64,000 bases of DNA from Dyella flava (GTDB lineage Bacteria > Pseudomonadota > Gammaproteobacteria > Xanthomonadales > Rhodanobacteraceae), in the NCBI RefSeq assembly GCF_016904955.1, contig NZ_JADIKE010000032.1, positions 124,001-188,000 on the forward strand, in the 5' to 3' direction. The notes beneath the pieces are model-generated. The model was not told where the DNA came from. It saw only the letters and a program-made list of their open reading frames with translations, and did not search any database. Within the stretch, counting starts at the first letter, position 1. Every line of letters begins with the position of its first letter. This document shows positions 34,724 through 43,440 of the stretch, in pieces. The position numbers and the translations under genes are program-made.

Positions 34724-36157
34724 TCAATCGATACCCAGCTTTTTCAGCTTGTACCGCAACGCCCGGAACGTGATGCCCAGCTTTCTCGCCGCAGCGGTCT
34801 TGTTGTAGCGCGATTCTTCAAGCGCTTTCATGATGGCAGTGCGTTCGAGGTTGCTGATGTAGTCGTCCAGACCAAGTTCGCTGCTGGAAGGTGCCGGAGC
34901 CGGTGGTGCTGGCGCAGCGGTTGCCTGGGCGAAGCCGGCTGGCGCATGGGCATGCCCTGAAGTGGCTGGTGCGTCCGCGTTGCGTGGCGGGCGTTGCGGC
35001 AACATCAGGTCGCTGGTGTCGATGCGGTCGCCATCGCACATCGCCACGGCGCGCTCGAGGATGTTTTCCAGTTCACGCACGTTGCCGGGGAAGTCGTAAT
35101 CCTCCAGCGCCTGGCGCGCTTCCGGCAGCAGGCGGGCGGGGGTGTCGCTCTTGCTCTTGACAGCAAGCTGGCGCAGCACGAAATCGGCCAGCAGCGGTAC
35201 GTCGCCGCGGCGTTCGCGCAGTGGCGGCACCCGCAGCTCGATCACATTGATGCGGTAGAACAGGTCCTGGCGGAACTGGCCCTGGTCGACCAGCGCGGCC
35301 AGGTTCTTGTGCGTGGCCGACAGGATGCGGACGTCGACCGCGATTTCCTCGCGCGCACCGATCGGGCGCACGGCTTTTTCCTGGATCGCGCGCAGCAGTT
35401 TCACCTGCATGTGCAGCGGCAGCTCGGCGACTTCATCGAGGAACAGCGTGCCGCCATGCGCGGCCTGGAACAGGCCTTCCTTGTCGGCGACCGCGCCGGT
35501 GAAGCTGCCTTTGCGGTGACCGAAGAATTCGCTTTCCATCAATTCGGAAGGAATTGCGCCGCAGTTGACCGGCACGAACGGGCCGCTGGCACGCGGGCCT
35601 TGTTCGTGGATCAAACGCGCCACCAGTTCCTTGCCCACGCCCGACTCACCGGCGATGTACACCGGTGCCTGGTTGCGGGCCAGCTTGCCGATGGTGCTGC
35701 GCACCTGCTGCATGGTGGTCGAGTCGCCGATCAGACGATTGCCGGCGGCGGTCGTGGCACTGCTCGGGCTGGCGCCCGTGCGCTTTTCCTCGGCCAGCTT
35801 CAGTGCGGTGCGCACCAGCCGGCGCAGCATCTGGATGTCGACCGGCTTGGAGACGAAATCGAAGGCGCCGGCCTTCAGCGCGGTGACGGCGGCATCGACG
35901 TTGCCGTACGCGGTGATCATCGCTACCGGCGTGTCGTCGTAGTCGGCCGCGATCAGCTCGATGATCTCCTGGCCGCTGCCGTCAGGCAGACGCATGTCGG
36001 TGAAGCACAGGTCGTAGTGATGCTCGGCCAAGGCATGGCGCGCTTCAGCCACGGTGCCTACGGCATCGACCTTCAGGTCCATGCGGCCAAGCGTGATAGT
36101 CAGCAGTTCGCGGATGTCGCGTTCGTCGTCGATGACCAGGACGGTCTGTTGGCTCAT
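34724..36157 (-). CDS. pilR: Sigma-54-dependent response regulator, PilR-like
   Basis: A 477-residue NtrC-family activator. Receiver with Asp54 (CFTDMRLPDG) and Lys104; AAA+ domain with Walker A GESGVGKE at 170-177, the sigma-54 contact loop GSFTGA at 217-222 and Walker B GTLFLDEV; a Fis-type helix-turn-helix at the C-terminus (NKTAAARKLGITFRALRYKLKK). GQFRQDLFYRINVIELRVPPLRER fits PilR closely. PilR with PilS activates pilin transcription. The matching PilS-like sensor lies about 17 kb away at 53470 on the same strand rather than directly upstream. A Pro/Ala-rich linker (about 390-425) precedes the DNA-binding domain. Confidence 0.85.
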   Translation of the reverse strand: MSQQTVLVIDDERDIRELLTITLGRMDLKVDAVGTVAEARHALAEHHYDLCFTDMRLPDGSGQEIIELIAADYDDTPVAMITAYGNVDAAVTALKAGAFDFVSKPVDIQMLRRLVRTALKLAEEKRTGASPSSATTAAGNRLIGDSTTMQQVRSTIGKLARNQAPVYIAGESGVGKELVARLIHEQGPRASGPFVPVNCGAIPSELMESEFFGHRKGSFTGAVADKEGLFQAAHGGTLFLDEVAELPLHMQVKLLRAIQEKAVRPIGAREEIAVDVRILSATHKNLAALVDQGQFRQDLFYRINVIELRVPPLRERRGDVPLLADFVLRQLAVKSKSDTPARLLPEARQALEDYDFPGNVRELENILERAVAMCDGDRIDTSDLMLPQRPPRNADAPATSGHAHAPAGFAQATAAPAPPAPAPSSSELGLDDYISNLERTAIMKALEESRYNKTAAARKLGITFRALRYKLKKLGID

Positions 36158-36237
36158 GATTCGGAGGCGAAGGTGGGTTAACGTTCAGGATACTCGCCGC
36201 ACTCGCAAGTGGCAAAGCGCCGTATGTATACGTCGCG

Positions 36238-37299
36238 TCAATGCCCGAGGTGGCGTAGGAAAAACTGCACGATCACGCGGTAGGCGTCCTTGGATTCGGG
36301 TAGCTCAGGGTCGGAGAAGAAGGAGTGCCACATCCCTTCCCACACGTGCAGCTCGGTCTGTACGCCGGCCTGGTCGAGCCGTTGCTGACTGTCGATCACC
36401 GAGCTCATCGTCATGTCGCGGGTGCCGGTGATCAGCAGGGTTGGCGGGAACTTGGCCAGCAGGCTCGGCGACATGCCCGGCTGCACCAGCGGATCCTTGG
36501 GATTGGCGCCATGGAAGTAAGGCAGGGAGGCGAACGTCAGCAGATGCGCCGGTACGCCTTGGCCATTCAGTAACGGGGCGATATAGGCGGAGTCGCCTTC
36601 GACATCCATCACTGAGCCGCAGAAGGTGCCGATGGCGCCCGGCACCGGCAGCTGGTCATGAATGATGCGGGCCACCGATTCCGCGGTGAGGATGCCGCCG
36701 GCCGAGCAGCCGTAGATGCCGATGTTGGCCGGCTTGTACTGCTTGAGCAGCGCCTTGTAGACGGCCTCCACATCATCGCTGGCGGCCGGGAAGGTGTATT
36801 CGGGACCTTGCCGGTAGTCGACGCTGATGACCTTGATGCGGCCGATGCTGGCAATCGGGATGGATTCCACCAGCCCGCCACTGTGTGCGCCCCACAGAAA
36901 GGCGCCGCCGTGCAGATTGATCAGTACGCGATCGCGATTCTCCGGCGCGATCGCCTGCGCAGGCAGCACCACATCCGTCCTGACGCCGGCGATCGTCTCG
37001 CTGTGGATCTTCACCGGGTACAGCTTTTCCATGCGCGCGGCGCGGTCGCTGTTCATGCGGTCGTAGAAGCTGCGGCTTTGTTCGATCGGCGCAGTGATCG
37101 GCGGCGCCTTGCTACCGGCAGCGAGCATCTTGGGGAAGAACGCGCGGGCTTCGGGCGAAGCGAGGCTGGAATAGGGCACGGTCACGGCGGGCGAGGTGAC
37201 ACTGCCGTCGGCGTTGAAGCCGGGCGCGGTAGTTTGGGCGGAAACGGTTGCCGACAACAAAAGTGCGGTTAAAACATAAGCCAGGTGTGACACACGCAT
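36238..37299 (-). CDS. Exported alpha/beta-hydrolase, HSL-like esterase
   Basis: A 353-residue esterase of the hormone-sensitive-lipase-like group. Signal peptide MRVSHLAYVLTALLLSATVSAQ; oxyanion motif LINLHGGAFLWG; nucleophile Ser199 in YGCSAGG (Cys in place of the usual Asp); acid in TGTRDMTMSS; histidine in GMWHSFF. Probably hydrolyses short-chain or acyl-sugar esters in the periplasm. GAGGGGA lies about 9 bases before the ATG. It is the last gene of the sugar island before pilR. Confidence 0.88.
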   Translation of the reverse strand: MRVSHLAYVLTALLLSATVSAQTTAPGFNADGSVTSPAVTVPYSSLASPEARAFFPKMLAAGSKAPPITAPIEQSRSFYDRMNSDRAARMEKLYPVKIHSETIAGVRTDVVLPAQAIAPENRDRVLINLHGGAFLWGAHSGGLVESIPIASIGRIKVISVDYRQGPEYTFPAASDDVEAVYKALLKQYKPANIGIYGCSAGGILTAESVARIIHDQLPVPGAIGTFCGSVMDVEGDSAYIAPLLNGQGVPAHLLTFASLPYFHGANPKDPLVQPGMSPSLLAKFPPTLLITGTRDMTMSSVIDSQQRLDQAGVQTELHVWEGMWHSFFSDPELPESKDAYRVIVQFFLRHLGH

Positions 37300-37331
37300 G
37301 CTGCTTTCCCCTCGTGACCAGCTGCAAGATT

Positions 37332-37548
37332 GTAGGTTGGCGGTAAGCGAAGCGCACCCCGACATCACGTGCATCCCAACGTCATGTGCATCCCAACGTC
37401 ATGTGCATCCCAACGTCATGTGCATCCCAACGTCATGTGCATCCCAACGTCATGTGCATCCCAACGTCATGTGCATCCCAACGTCATATGCATCCCAACG
37501 TCGTGTGCATCCCAACGTTGGGGTGCGCTTCGCTTACCGCCAACCTAC
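37332..37548. repeat. 17-bp minisatellite in the loop of a perfect 29-bp hairpin
   Basis: Arms 37332-37360 and 37520-37548 are exact 29-bp reverse complements beginning GTAGGTTGGCGGTAAGCG. Between them the block CATCCCAACG recurs nine times with an exact 17-bp period (starts 37372, 37389 ... 37508), linked by GTCATGTG with single-base variants in the first, eighth and ninth links. Open reading frames across it (HPNVMCIPTSCASQR-type repeats in all three frames) are artefacts of the period not being a multiple of three. It lies between the trehalase and esterase genes. Confidence 0.95.
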
Positions 37549-37554
37549 GTTGTT

Positions 37555-39210
37555 TTATTTCACTGTTTCGGGTTGTTTGGGAGGTGTGGCGCTCAAGATC
37601 TGCCGCAGCTTCAGATACACGCCGTTGGTCCAGCCAAAACCGATGACGTTGGCGGTGTAGCCAGCGCTGACTTTCACATCCGCATTGCCAAGCGCCATGT
37701 TGTATTTTTCGCGGATGGTGCCGTCCGTCGCAAAGCTGCGATCCACCGTGGCGTCGAATTTGCCGGCGATGCGGCGTGCATCGTCGTGGTAGCCATAAGC
37801 ATTCAATCCCGACACGGCCAGCCAATTGGTCGGCGCCCAGCCGAAGGGGTTGTTCCATTGCGTGCCGCTGGGACGGTTGTCCATGGTCAGGCCGCCGGGC
37901 AGTTCGAAGATGGACAGGGTCTTGCGTACCGCTTCGGCTTGCTGCTGCGAGGCCGCGCCAGCCCATAGCGGATAGAACGTGGTGAGATACGGTGCGTCGG
38001 ACGGTTTACCGGCGACAAAGTCGTAATCGCGATACATGCCCAGTTCCGGGCGCCACAAATACTTGTCCATCGCCGCCTTGCGTGCCGCGGCAGCCTGCGC
38101 CCAGCGCGCGGCGTCGGCGGTCTTGCCGAGTTGCAGGGCGAAATCGTGCAGATCCAGTTCGTAGCGATACAGCAGGCTGTTGAGATCCACCGCGGCGTAG
38201 TGGTGCGTGGAGCCACCGAACGGACCGAAATGGAAATTCGTATCGAAACCGGACTCACGCATGGCGCGATCGCCGTGATAGTAGTCGGCGGTCAAGCGAT
38301 AACCATCCACCCAGTTGCCGGCGCAGACTTTCGATGCACGCACATCGCAGCTCTCGGTTTTCAGGCGTGCGGCCTCGGCGTCATCCGGATGCTCGGAACC
38401 TTTGATCAGATAGCCCGGGTTTTGCGCGGGATGCGCGATCAACCATTTGATCACGCCGTCGTAGAACTCGCTGTCCTGCGCTTCCAGCACCGGGCCGCTG
38501 CCCAAGTCGTAGTAGCGCGCCAAGCCGGTGTCGCCGGCCTGATGCTCAGGGCGGGTCCAGATGTCATGGTTGCGAACGGCCAGCGGATACGCCTGCTCCA
38601 GCCATGCACGTTTTTCTTCCGCGCTATGGAAGCTGGCCGGATCGTTGAGCACCGCGACCATCATGCCGGTGAGAAACGGTGGCTGCGAACGGCTGAGGTA
38701 ATAACTGCGGTTCGCGTTGAGCACGCCACCGTAGTACTGCACTTCGAACAGCGCATTGTCGGTCATGTCGCGCGCCAGCTCGGTGCGGTGATCGGCCACC
38801 AGCCCCAGTACGATGAAATAGCTGTCCCAGCCGTACATTTCATTGAAGAAGCCACCCGGCACCACATACGGATGCGGCAGGTACAGCAGACCCTGCACCG
38901 GCAGCTTGGTGGCATCCACATCGCCCAATTTATCGATCACTTGCGGCAGCACATGCACGTCGACATTGCAGCGCTTCGCAGTCTGGGCAAGGTCCGCGGG
39001 CATGTTGAATTGTGCCGGTATATAGATCACCGGGCGTGCATGGATCTTCGGATCGGTCAATGACGCGCAGTTATCCATCGAGCGCGTGAGCGTGGTCCAT
39101 GCCTGATCGATGTAGGTGCGTGTCTTGGCCGGATCGGGCTGCGCGGCCGAGGCCGTCGCAACGAGCGTTGCAGACAGGAGTAACGCCAGGGTTCGGATCG
39201 TGGTTTTCAT
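37555..39210 (-). CDS. treA: Periplasmic trehalase, GH37
   Basis: A 551-residue glycoside hydrolase family 37 enzyme cleaving trehalose to two glucoses. Signal peptide MKTTIRTLALLLSATLVATASAA; trehalase signature 1, PGGFFNEMYGWDSY (118-131), and signature 2, QWNNPFGWAP (451-460), match the family patterns. GGAG lies 8 bases before the ATG. It follows the TPR/oxygenase gene by 90 bases in the leftward run. The presence of both this and an exported GH65 enzyme in one locus points to alpha-glucose disaccharides as substrates. Confidence 0.94.
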   Translation of the reverse strand: MKTTIRTLALLLSATLVATASAAQPDPAKTRTYIDQAWTTLTRSMDNCASLTDPKIHARPVIYIPAQFNMPADLAQTAKRCNVDVHVLPQVIDKLGDVDATKLPVQGLLYLPHPYVVPGGFFNEMYGWDSYFIVLGLVADHRTELARDMTDNALFEVQYYGGVLNANRSYYLSRSQPPFLTGMMVAVLNDPASFHSAEEKRAWLEQAYPLAVRNHDIWTRPEHQAGDTGLARYYDLGSGPVLEAQDSEFYDGVIKWLIAHPAQNPGYLIKGSEHPDDAEAARLKTESCDVRASKVCAGNWVDGYRLTADYYHGDRAMRESGFDTNFHFGPFGGSTHHYAAVDLNSLLYRYELDLHDFALQLGKTADAARWAQAAAARKAAMDKYLWRPELGMYRDYDFVAGKPSDAPYLTTFYPLWAGAASQQQAEAVRKTLSIFELPGGLTMDNRPSGTQWNNPFGWAPTNWLAVSGLNAYGYHDDARRIAGKFDATVDRSFATDGTIREKYNMALGNADVKVSAGYTANVIGFGWTNGVYLKLRQILSATPPKQPETVK

Positions 39211-39300
39211 GTCGCTTCTCCATCGTGATGCGTTCGGCCGGTCCGGATGCGGCGGGCCGATAAAGTGCTTGGGGATGTCATGGGGCATGGCATCGCGCTT

Positions 39301-41127
39301 TCATGCCGACGGCTCCGGCTCCGGCACCGCATCGAACGCCACCGTAAGCCGGGTTTTCTCGCTATGGAAAGGTACGGTGCCATGCCAGAAATACGAAGGG
39401 AACAGCACCAGCCTGCCCGGTTCGGGGCGGACAACGCGTTGCACCTGCAAGGGTGGATGTGTGGCGATGCTGGGCTGGCCGAACGCCAGGCATCCATCCT
39501 GGGTGGAGGCTTCAGCCATGCCTTCGGGCAGGTCGACGTAGAAGGCCGAAGAAATCCAGCCGCGCGGATGCACATGATTGGCGTGATAGCCCGCACTGCG
39601 CAGGCGCACCGACCAGCCGCCATTGAACCGGTAGGTACCACGATTGCGACGACGCAGCGGATCGGAGCCTTGGCCGATGTAGGCGATATAGTCGCGGATG
39701 GGCGCGTCGAGCGCCTTGAACAGGGCCTGGATGACCGGGTCTGTTTCACGCGTCAGATCACCGGTGGTTTCAGTGCCGTGGCGTAGCGACTGGAACAGCA
39801 GCGCATGGCCATGGGGATTGTGCAGGCGTTCGAGACTTTGTTTCAGATCGCTGAGGAAACCGGCCAGATCCGTCCAGGGCGAAGGTGCCTGCAAGGTGTA
39901 CGGACGCACCAGATTCGTGTAATCACAACATGCGTCGTAGCGCGCATCACCCAGCAGCCGCCACGCCGTGGTTTGCAGGGCGATCAGATACTGGTCGTCG
40001 GGAGTCATGGCTAACAGCGCTTCGCAATGACTCAATGCCCGGCGCGCATCGCCAGTACCAAGCAAGGCCGCGGTCAACAGATTCCGTGAGGCGTTGTTAT
40101 CCGGCGATATACGCAGCGCGCGCTCTGCCAAGGTCAGCGCCGTCGCGGGATCGAATTCCAATGCGGCCAGTCCTGCGCGCACGAGCAGCGCAGGGGTGGC
40201 CTGTGCGCGTGAAGCCGATGTTGCCAGGCATACATAGGCGGCGCGCACATCGCCGGCACCTTGCAGGATCGAGGCCTTTGCAGCGAGCAGGGCTTCATCG
40301 CCCTGAAATATCTGCAAGGCCTGGTCGAGCACGGCGGTGGTTTGTGCACTATCACCCGTGCGCATCCACACCAGTTGCGCCAGGTGATTGTGCGCGTCGA
40401 TATGCCGAGGTTCCTGTCGCAGGCATTCGCGCAGGGACGTTTCTGCGCGCTCGAACTCGCCGAGTGCGATCAGGCTGTTTGCATGGGTGAAATGGACGGC
40501 TGCCGACTTGTGCCCTCGCGCCAGCGCATGCTGGGTGGCGCGCTCGGCTTCGGCGTGCCGGGAAGCTGCGGCCAAGGCGATGGCCAGTGCGTGTGCCGCG
40601 GCCGGATGATCGGGCGACGCGTCCGCCAGTGTGCGATAAAAGGTGACGGCTTCATCCTGGCGCCCGAGCGCAGCGAGTGCCACGACGTGCTGCGCGACCA
40701 GTTCTGCCGGTGCCTGTGCGGAACCGCACAACGGTGCCACGATGGCCAGGGCCTCGGCCGGACGCTGGGTGTCGTTGTAATGGCGTGCGAGCAATAGAGC
40801 AGCATGCGGCAGGCGTTGGGCGGCGCGTCGCAGCAGTGGCACCGCTTCATCCTGACGCCCGCTGTTCAACAGCAATTCGCCGAGTGTCGCCAGCGAGGGC
40901 GCCCAGCCGGGGTCCGCGGTTACGGCTCTACGCAACAGCGCTTCGGCGCCAACGGTATCGCCGAGTGCCAATTGCACGCCACCGAGCAGGCGCAACGCCT
41001 CCGCGTAGTCGGGGTGCTGTTCGACGATGCTCTGGAGCCGCGCATGCGCGCCGCGAAAATCGCCGGTTTGCAGCAGCGTGCCTACGTGCCTCATCGCGTC
41101 GATAACAGTGGGCGGTACGGTGGACAT
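39301..41127 (-). CDS. TPR protein with C-terminal 2OG-Fe(II)-oxygenase-like domain
   Basis: A 608-residue protein without signal peptide. Residues about 1-390 are tetratricopeptide-like helical repeats (HPDYAEALRLLGGVQLALGD, DPGWAPSLATLGELLLNSG and others). The C-terminal 200 residues match the putative 2OG-Fe(II) oxygenase family with NHVHPRGWISSAFYVDLP (His518, His520) and LVLFPSYFWHGTVPF (His582) as likely iron ligands and TRLTVAFDA as the 2-oxoglutarate-side strand. It starts 21 bases after the exported GH65 gene. Such proteins often hydroxylate proteins or modify a partner; why one sits in a sugar operon is unclear. Confidence 0.8.
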   Translation of the reverse strand: MSTVPPTVIDAMRHVGTLLQTGDFRGAHARLQSIVEQHPDYAEALRLLGGVQLALGDTVGAEALLRRAVTADPGWAPSLATLGELLLNSGRQDEAVPLLRRAAQRLPHAALLLARHYNDTQRPAEALAIVAPLCGSAQAPAELVAQHVVALAALGRQDEAVTFYRTLADASPDHPAAAHALAIALAAASRHAEAERATQHALARGHKSAAVHFTHANSLIALGEFERAETSLRECLRQEPRHIDAHNHLAQLVWMRTGDSAQTTAVLDQALQIFQGDEALLAAKASILQGAGDVRAAYVCLATSASRAQATPALLVRAGLAALEFDPATALTLAERALRISPDNNASRNLLTAALLGTGDARRALSHCEALLAMTPDDQYLIALQTTAWRLLGDARYDACCDYTNLVRPYTLQAPSPWTDLAGFLSDLKQSLERLHNPHGHALLFQSLRHGTETTGDLTRETDPVIQALFKALDAPIRDYIAYIGQGSDPLRRRNRGTYRFNGGWSVRLRSAGYHANHVHPRGWISSAFYVDLPEGMAEASTQDGCLAFGQPSIATHPPLQVQRVVRPEPGRLVLFPSYFWHGTVPFHSEKTRLTVAFDAVPEPEPSA

Positions 41128-41148
41128 CAGCGCCTGTCAGGATGGTTG

Positions 41149-43395
41149 TTATAACGGCTGGCGAATCAGTTCTGGCTTGCCCGACGCATCACGCTGGACG
41201 GTGATGTCGTACAGCTTGCCCTGGAAACTGATGTGCCGAAGCGTCAGCGATTTCCATGATGGTGGAAGTTGTGGCGCATAGGCAGCATCCAGGCCCTTGT
41301 CGTCAATGCGCAGGCCGGTAAGTCCGTACAGCATGCTTTGGACGAAACCTGCCGACGTCGCAAGAATATAGCCCGCGTTGTTCGCGACGGTTTCAGTGCG
41401 CACGTTGAAGGGCGGTTTCAGGAATCCGACCAAGTTGCGCTGAATCCAGTCGCCGGCCGTCTTGGCATCGCCCAGTTCGGAAGCGCCGACGGCGAGCATT
41501 GCCATCATCATCTCGTTCGGATCGTCGCCGTGGACTTTCAGCTCATGCAGCTGGAAGTCGAAATCGTTGCGGCGCACCGTATCGGACATGGCCAGATCGA
41601 GGTTGGGATACATCAGCCACGCCAGCGACGAACCCATCCAGGTGATCTTGTCGTGCGGCACCGATGCGTCGAAATCGAGATGACGTTGTTCCTTGTCGAG
41701 GAACGGGATGTACATCTTTGCCGCGATCTCGTTCCACTTGGGATCGGCAGGTTCGCCAACCTGCCTGGCGGCTTCGATCGCTATCAACAGCGCCTTGCGC
41801 GCGGCAGCGTTGGTAAAGGAGTCGTTGGGCACATCTTCGTAGGCCTCGTCCGGCGAGGTGACGTGCAGGATTTCGTAGCGATCCTTGGCTGGGTTATAGG
41901 TGACACGGCTGGTCCAGAACCGGGCGACTTCGCGGATCACCGGCCAACCGTATTGCTTCAGCCATGCCTCGTCGCCGCTGGCGAGGTAGTACTGCCACTG
42001 CGCGATGGCGATATCAGCATCGACGTGAACTTCGCGGTACACGTGGTAGGCGAAATGCGGCGTGTTATCCACGCCCGTTTGCGGATCGGCTTCCCATGGA
42101 TACATCGTGCCCTTGAAGCCGTACTGGATCGCGCGGTCGCGCGCCGGCTGCATGGTGCGGTTGCGGAACATCACGATCGGCTTGGCGCGTTCCGGATGCA
42201 GCAGGAGCAGTGCGGGAAACACCCAGGAGTCGCTATCCCAGAATGCATGCCCGGCATAGTTGGGCGTGAGCGCGCAGGCGCCCATCGGCCATGCCGTGCC
42301 GACGGTGGTGTTGGAGAGCAGGTAGTAGAGGTCGGAGTGAACCGCTTTCTGCACCTGCGGATCGCCATCGATCACGATGTCCGAGGTCCACAGTTGATGC
42401 CATGCGGCCTGATGGCGCGCGAGCAGGGTGGCAAAGCCGGTCTGTCGCGCCTGTTTGGCGAGTGCGACGTCATCGTTGGCCTTGCCGCCCCAATCCTGGC
42501 GGGATGCGGCGAGGTATTTGGTGAAGACGTAAGTGCTGCCTTGCCTGACCTTGGCGGTGATGTGCAGCGACAGCAAATCGCTGGTCTTGTCGAGCTTTAC
42601 GCTCTCCACGTCCAGCGAAGCAGGTAGCTGGATGGCGGCGGCTTCGGCCATGCTCAGGCCCTGCTTGGCCCGGCCGTCGAGCCACAGGGTCAGGTCCTTG
42701 GTGCTGCCGTCGCTGGACAACACTTCGGTGTAGCCGGGATACCACACGGCGGCGCGGTCCGGAGTGGGGATCGGCTTGTTGTCCAGGTTCTGTCCGCTGG
42801 CGATCACGGCAGCGGTCATCTGGTCTTCGGTCATGCTGCCGATCGGAAAACGCGGCTGATATTCCGACCACAACCGGATCGGAAAGGTAAGTTCCACGCT
42901 GCCGTCGAAGTGCGGGGTGATCGAGATTTGCGTGGCCGCAAGATGGTTGTCGGCCTGGCTGACGAAGGTCACCACGTTCACGTCAGTGGATTTGTTCGCG
43001 TAATCGAAACGGTAGCTCGTGGTGAGCGTGCCGTCGTGCATGTCCAGCGTCTGCGCGTAATCGGCAAAGATCTTTTTGTCCAGGCGGGTGGAATTGATCC
43101 ACCCACCGCCCGGGTTGTAATCGATCTCGCTCCAGCCGGGGATGGCGGCAGGGCGCGAAATATCGCCCTTGCTGTAATCCATGAAGGCGACCATGTAGGC
43201 GCGGGCAGGCTCCGTGCCGCGTGGCGAGGTCATGGTGGAGAAATAACCATTCGCCAGATAACTGGGGAAATAGCTGCCGAAGTTATCCGACGAAGCAGTG
43301 AGCAGAAAGCTTGGATCGGTGGCGGCCTGGGCCGTGAAAGCGGCTGTGCTGGCGGCGAGGAAAAGTGCGGTCAAACCGATGTTGCGAAAGCTCAT
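41149..43395 (-). CDS. Exported GH65-family glycosidase (acid-trehalase-like)
   Basis: A 748-residue protein with a signal peptide (MSFRNIGLTALFLAASTAAFTAQA) and GH65 architecture: an N-terminal beta-sandwich, then an (alpha/alpha)6 barrel with GHAFWDSDSWVFPALLLLHPERA and VTSPDEAYEDVPNDSFTN, in which Glu517 takes the place of the catalytic acid. The phosphorylase form of this motif (GPDEY..VDNN) is not kept, which suits a hydrolase such as acid trehalase or kojibiose hydrolase. It presumably hydrolyses a disaccharide in the periplasm. GGAG stands 5 bases before the ATG. Confidence 0.88.
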   Translation of the reverse strand: MSFRNIGLTALFLAASTAAFTAQAATDPSFLLTASSDNFGSYFPSYLANGYFSTMTSPRGTEPARAYMVAFMDYSKGDISRPAAIPGWSEIDYNPGGGWINSTRLDKKIFADYAQTLDMHDGTLTTSYRFDYANKSTDVNVVTFVSQADNHLAATQISITPHFDGSVELTFPIRLWSEYQPRFPIGSMTEDQMTAAVIASGQNLDNKPIPTPDRAAVWYPGYTEVLSSDGSTKDLTLWLDGRAKQGLSMAEAAAIQLPASLDVESVKLDKTSDLLSLHITAKVRQGSTYVFTKYLAASRQDWGGKANDDVALAKQARQTGFATLLARHQAAWHQLWTSDIVIDGDPQVQKAVHSDLYYLLSNTTVGTAWPMGACALTPNYAGHAFWDSDSWVFPALLLLHPERAKPIVMFRNRTMQPARDRAIQYGFKGTMYPWEADPQTGVDNTPHFAYHVYREVHVDADIAIAQWQYYLASGDEAWLKQYGWPVIREVARFWTSRVTYNPAKDRYEILHVTSPDEAYEDVPNDSFTNAAARKALLIAIEAARQVGEPADPKWNEIAAKMYIPFLDKEQRHLDFDASVPHDKITWMGSSLAWLMYPNLDLAMSDTVRRNDFDFQLHELKVHGDDPNEMMMAMLAVGASELGDAKTAGDWIQRNLVGFLKPPFNVRTETVANNAGYILATSAGFVQSMLYGLTGLRIDDKGLDAAYAPQLPPSWKSLTLRHISFQGKLYDITVQRDASGKPELIRQPL

Positions 43396-43440
43396 GGAAA
43401 CTCCAGCAATGACGCGTAGCGCGCCCCATCCCGTAGCGCG

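Noticed and set aside
37372..37517. Possible CRISPR array
   Set aside because: Repeats are contiguous with a 17-bp period and no unique spacers; no cas genes nearby.
37298..37968. Long reading frames with MHPNVMCIPTSCASQR-type repeats across the minisatellite
   Set aside because: The 17-bp period forces the same repeat in all three frames and no start signal exists; it is an artefact of the DNA repeat.
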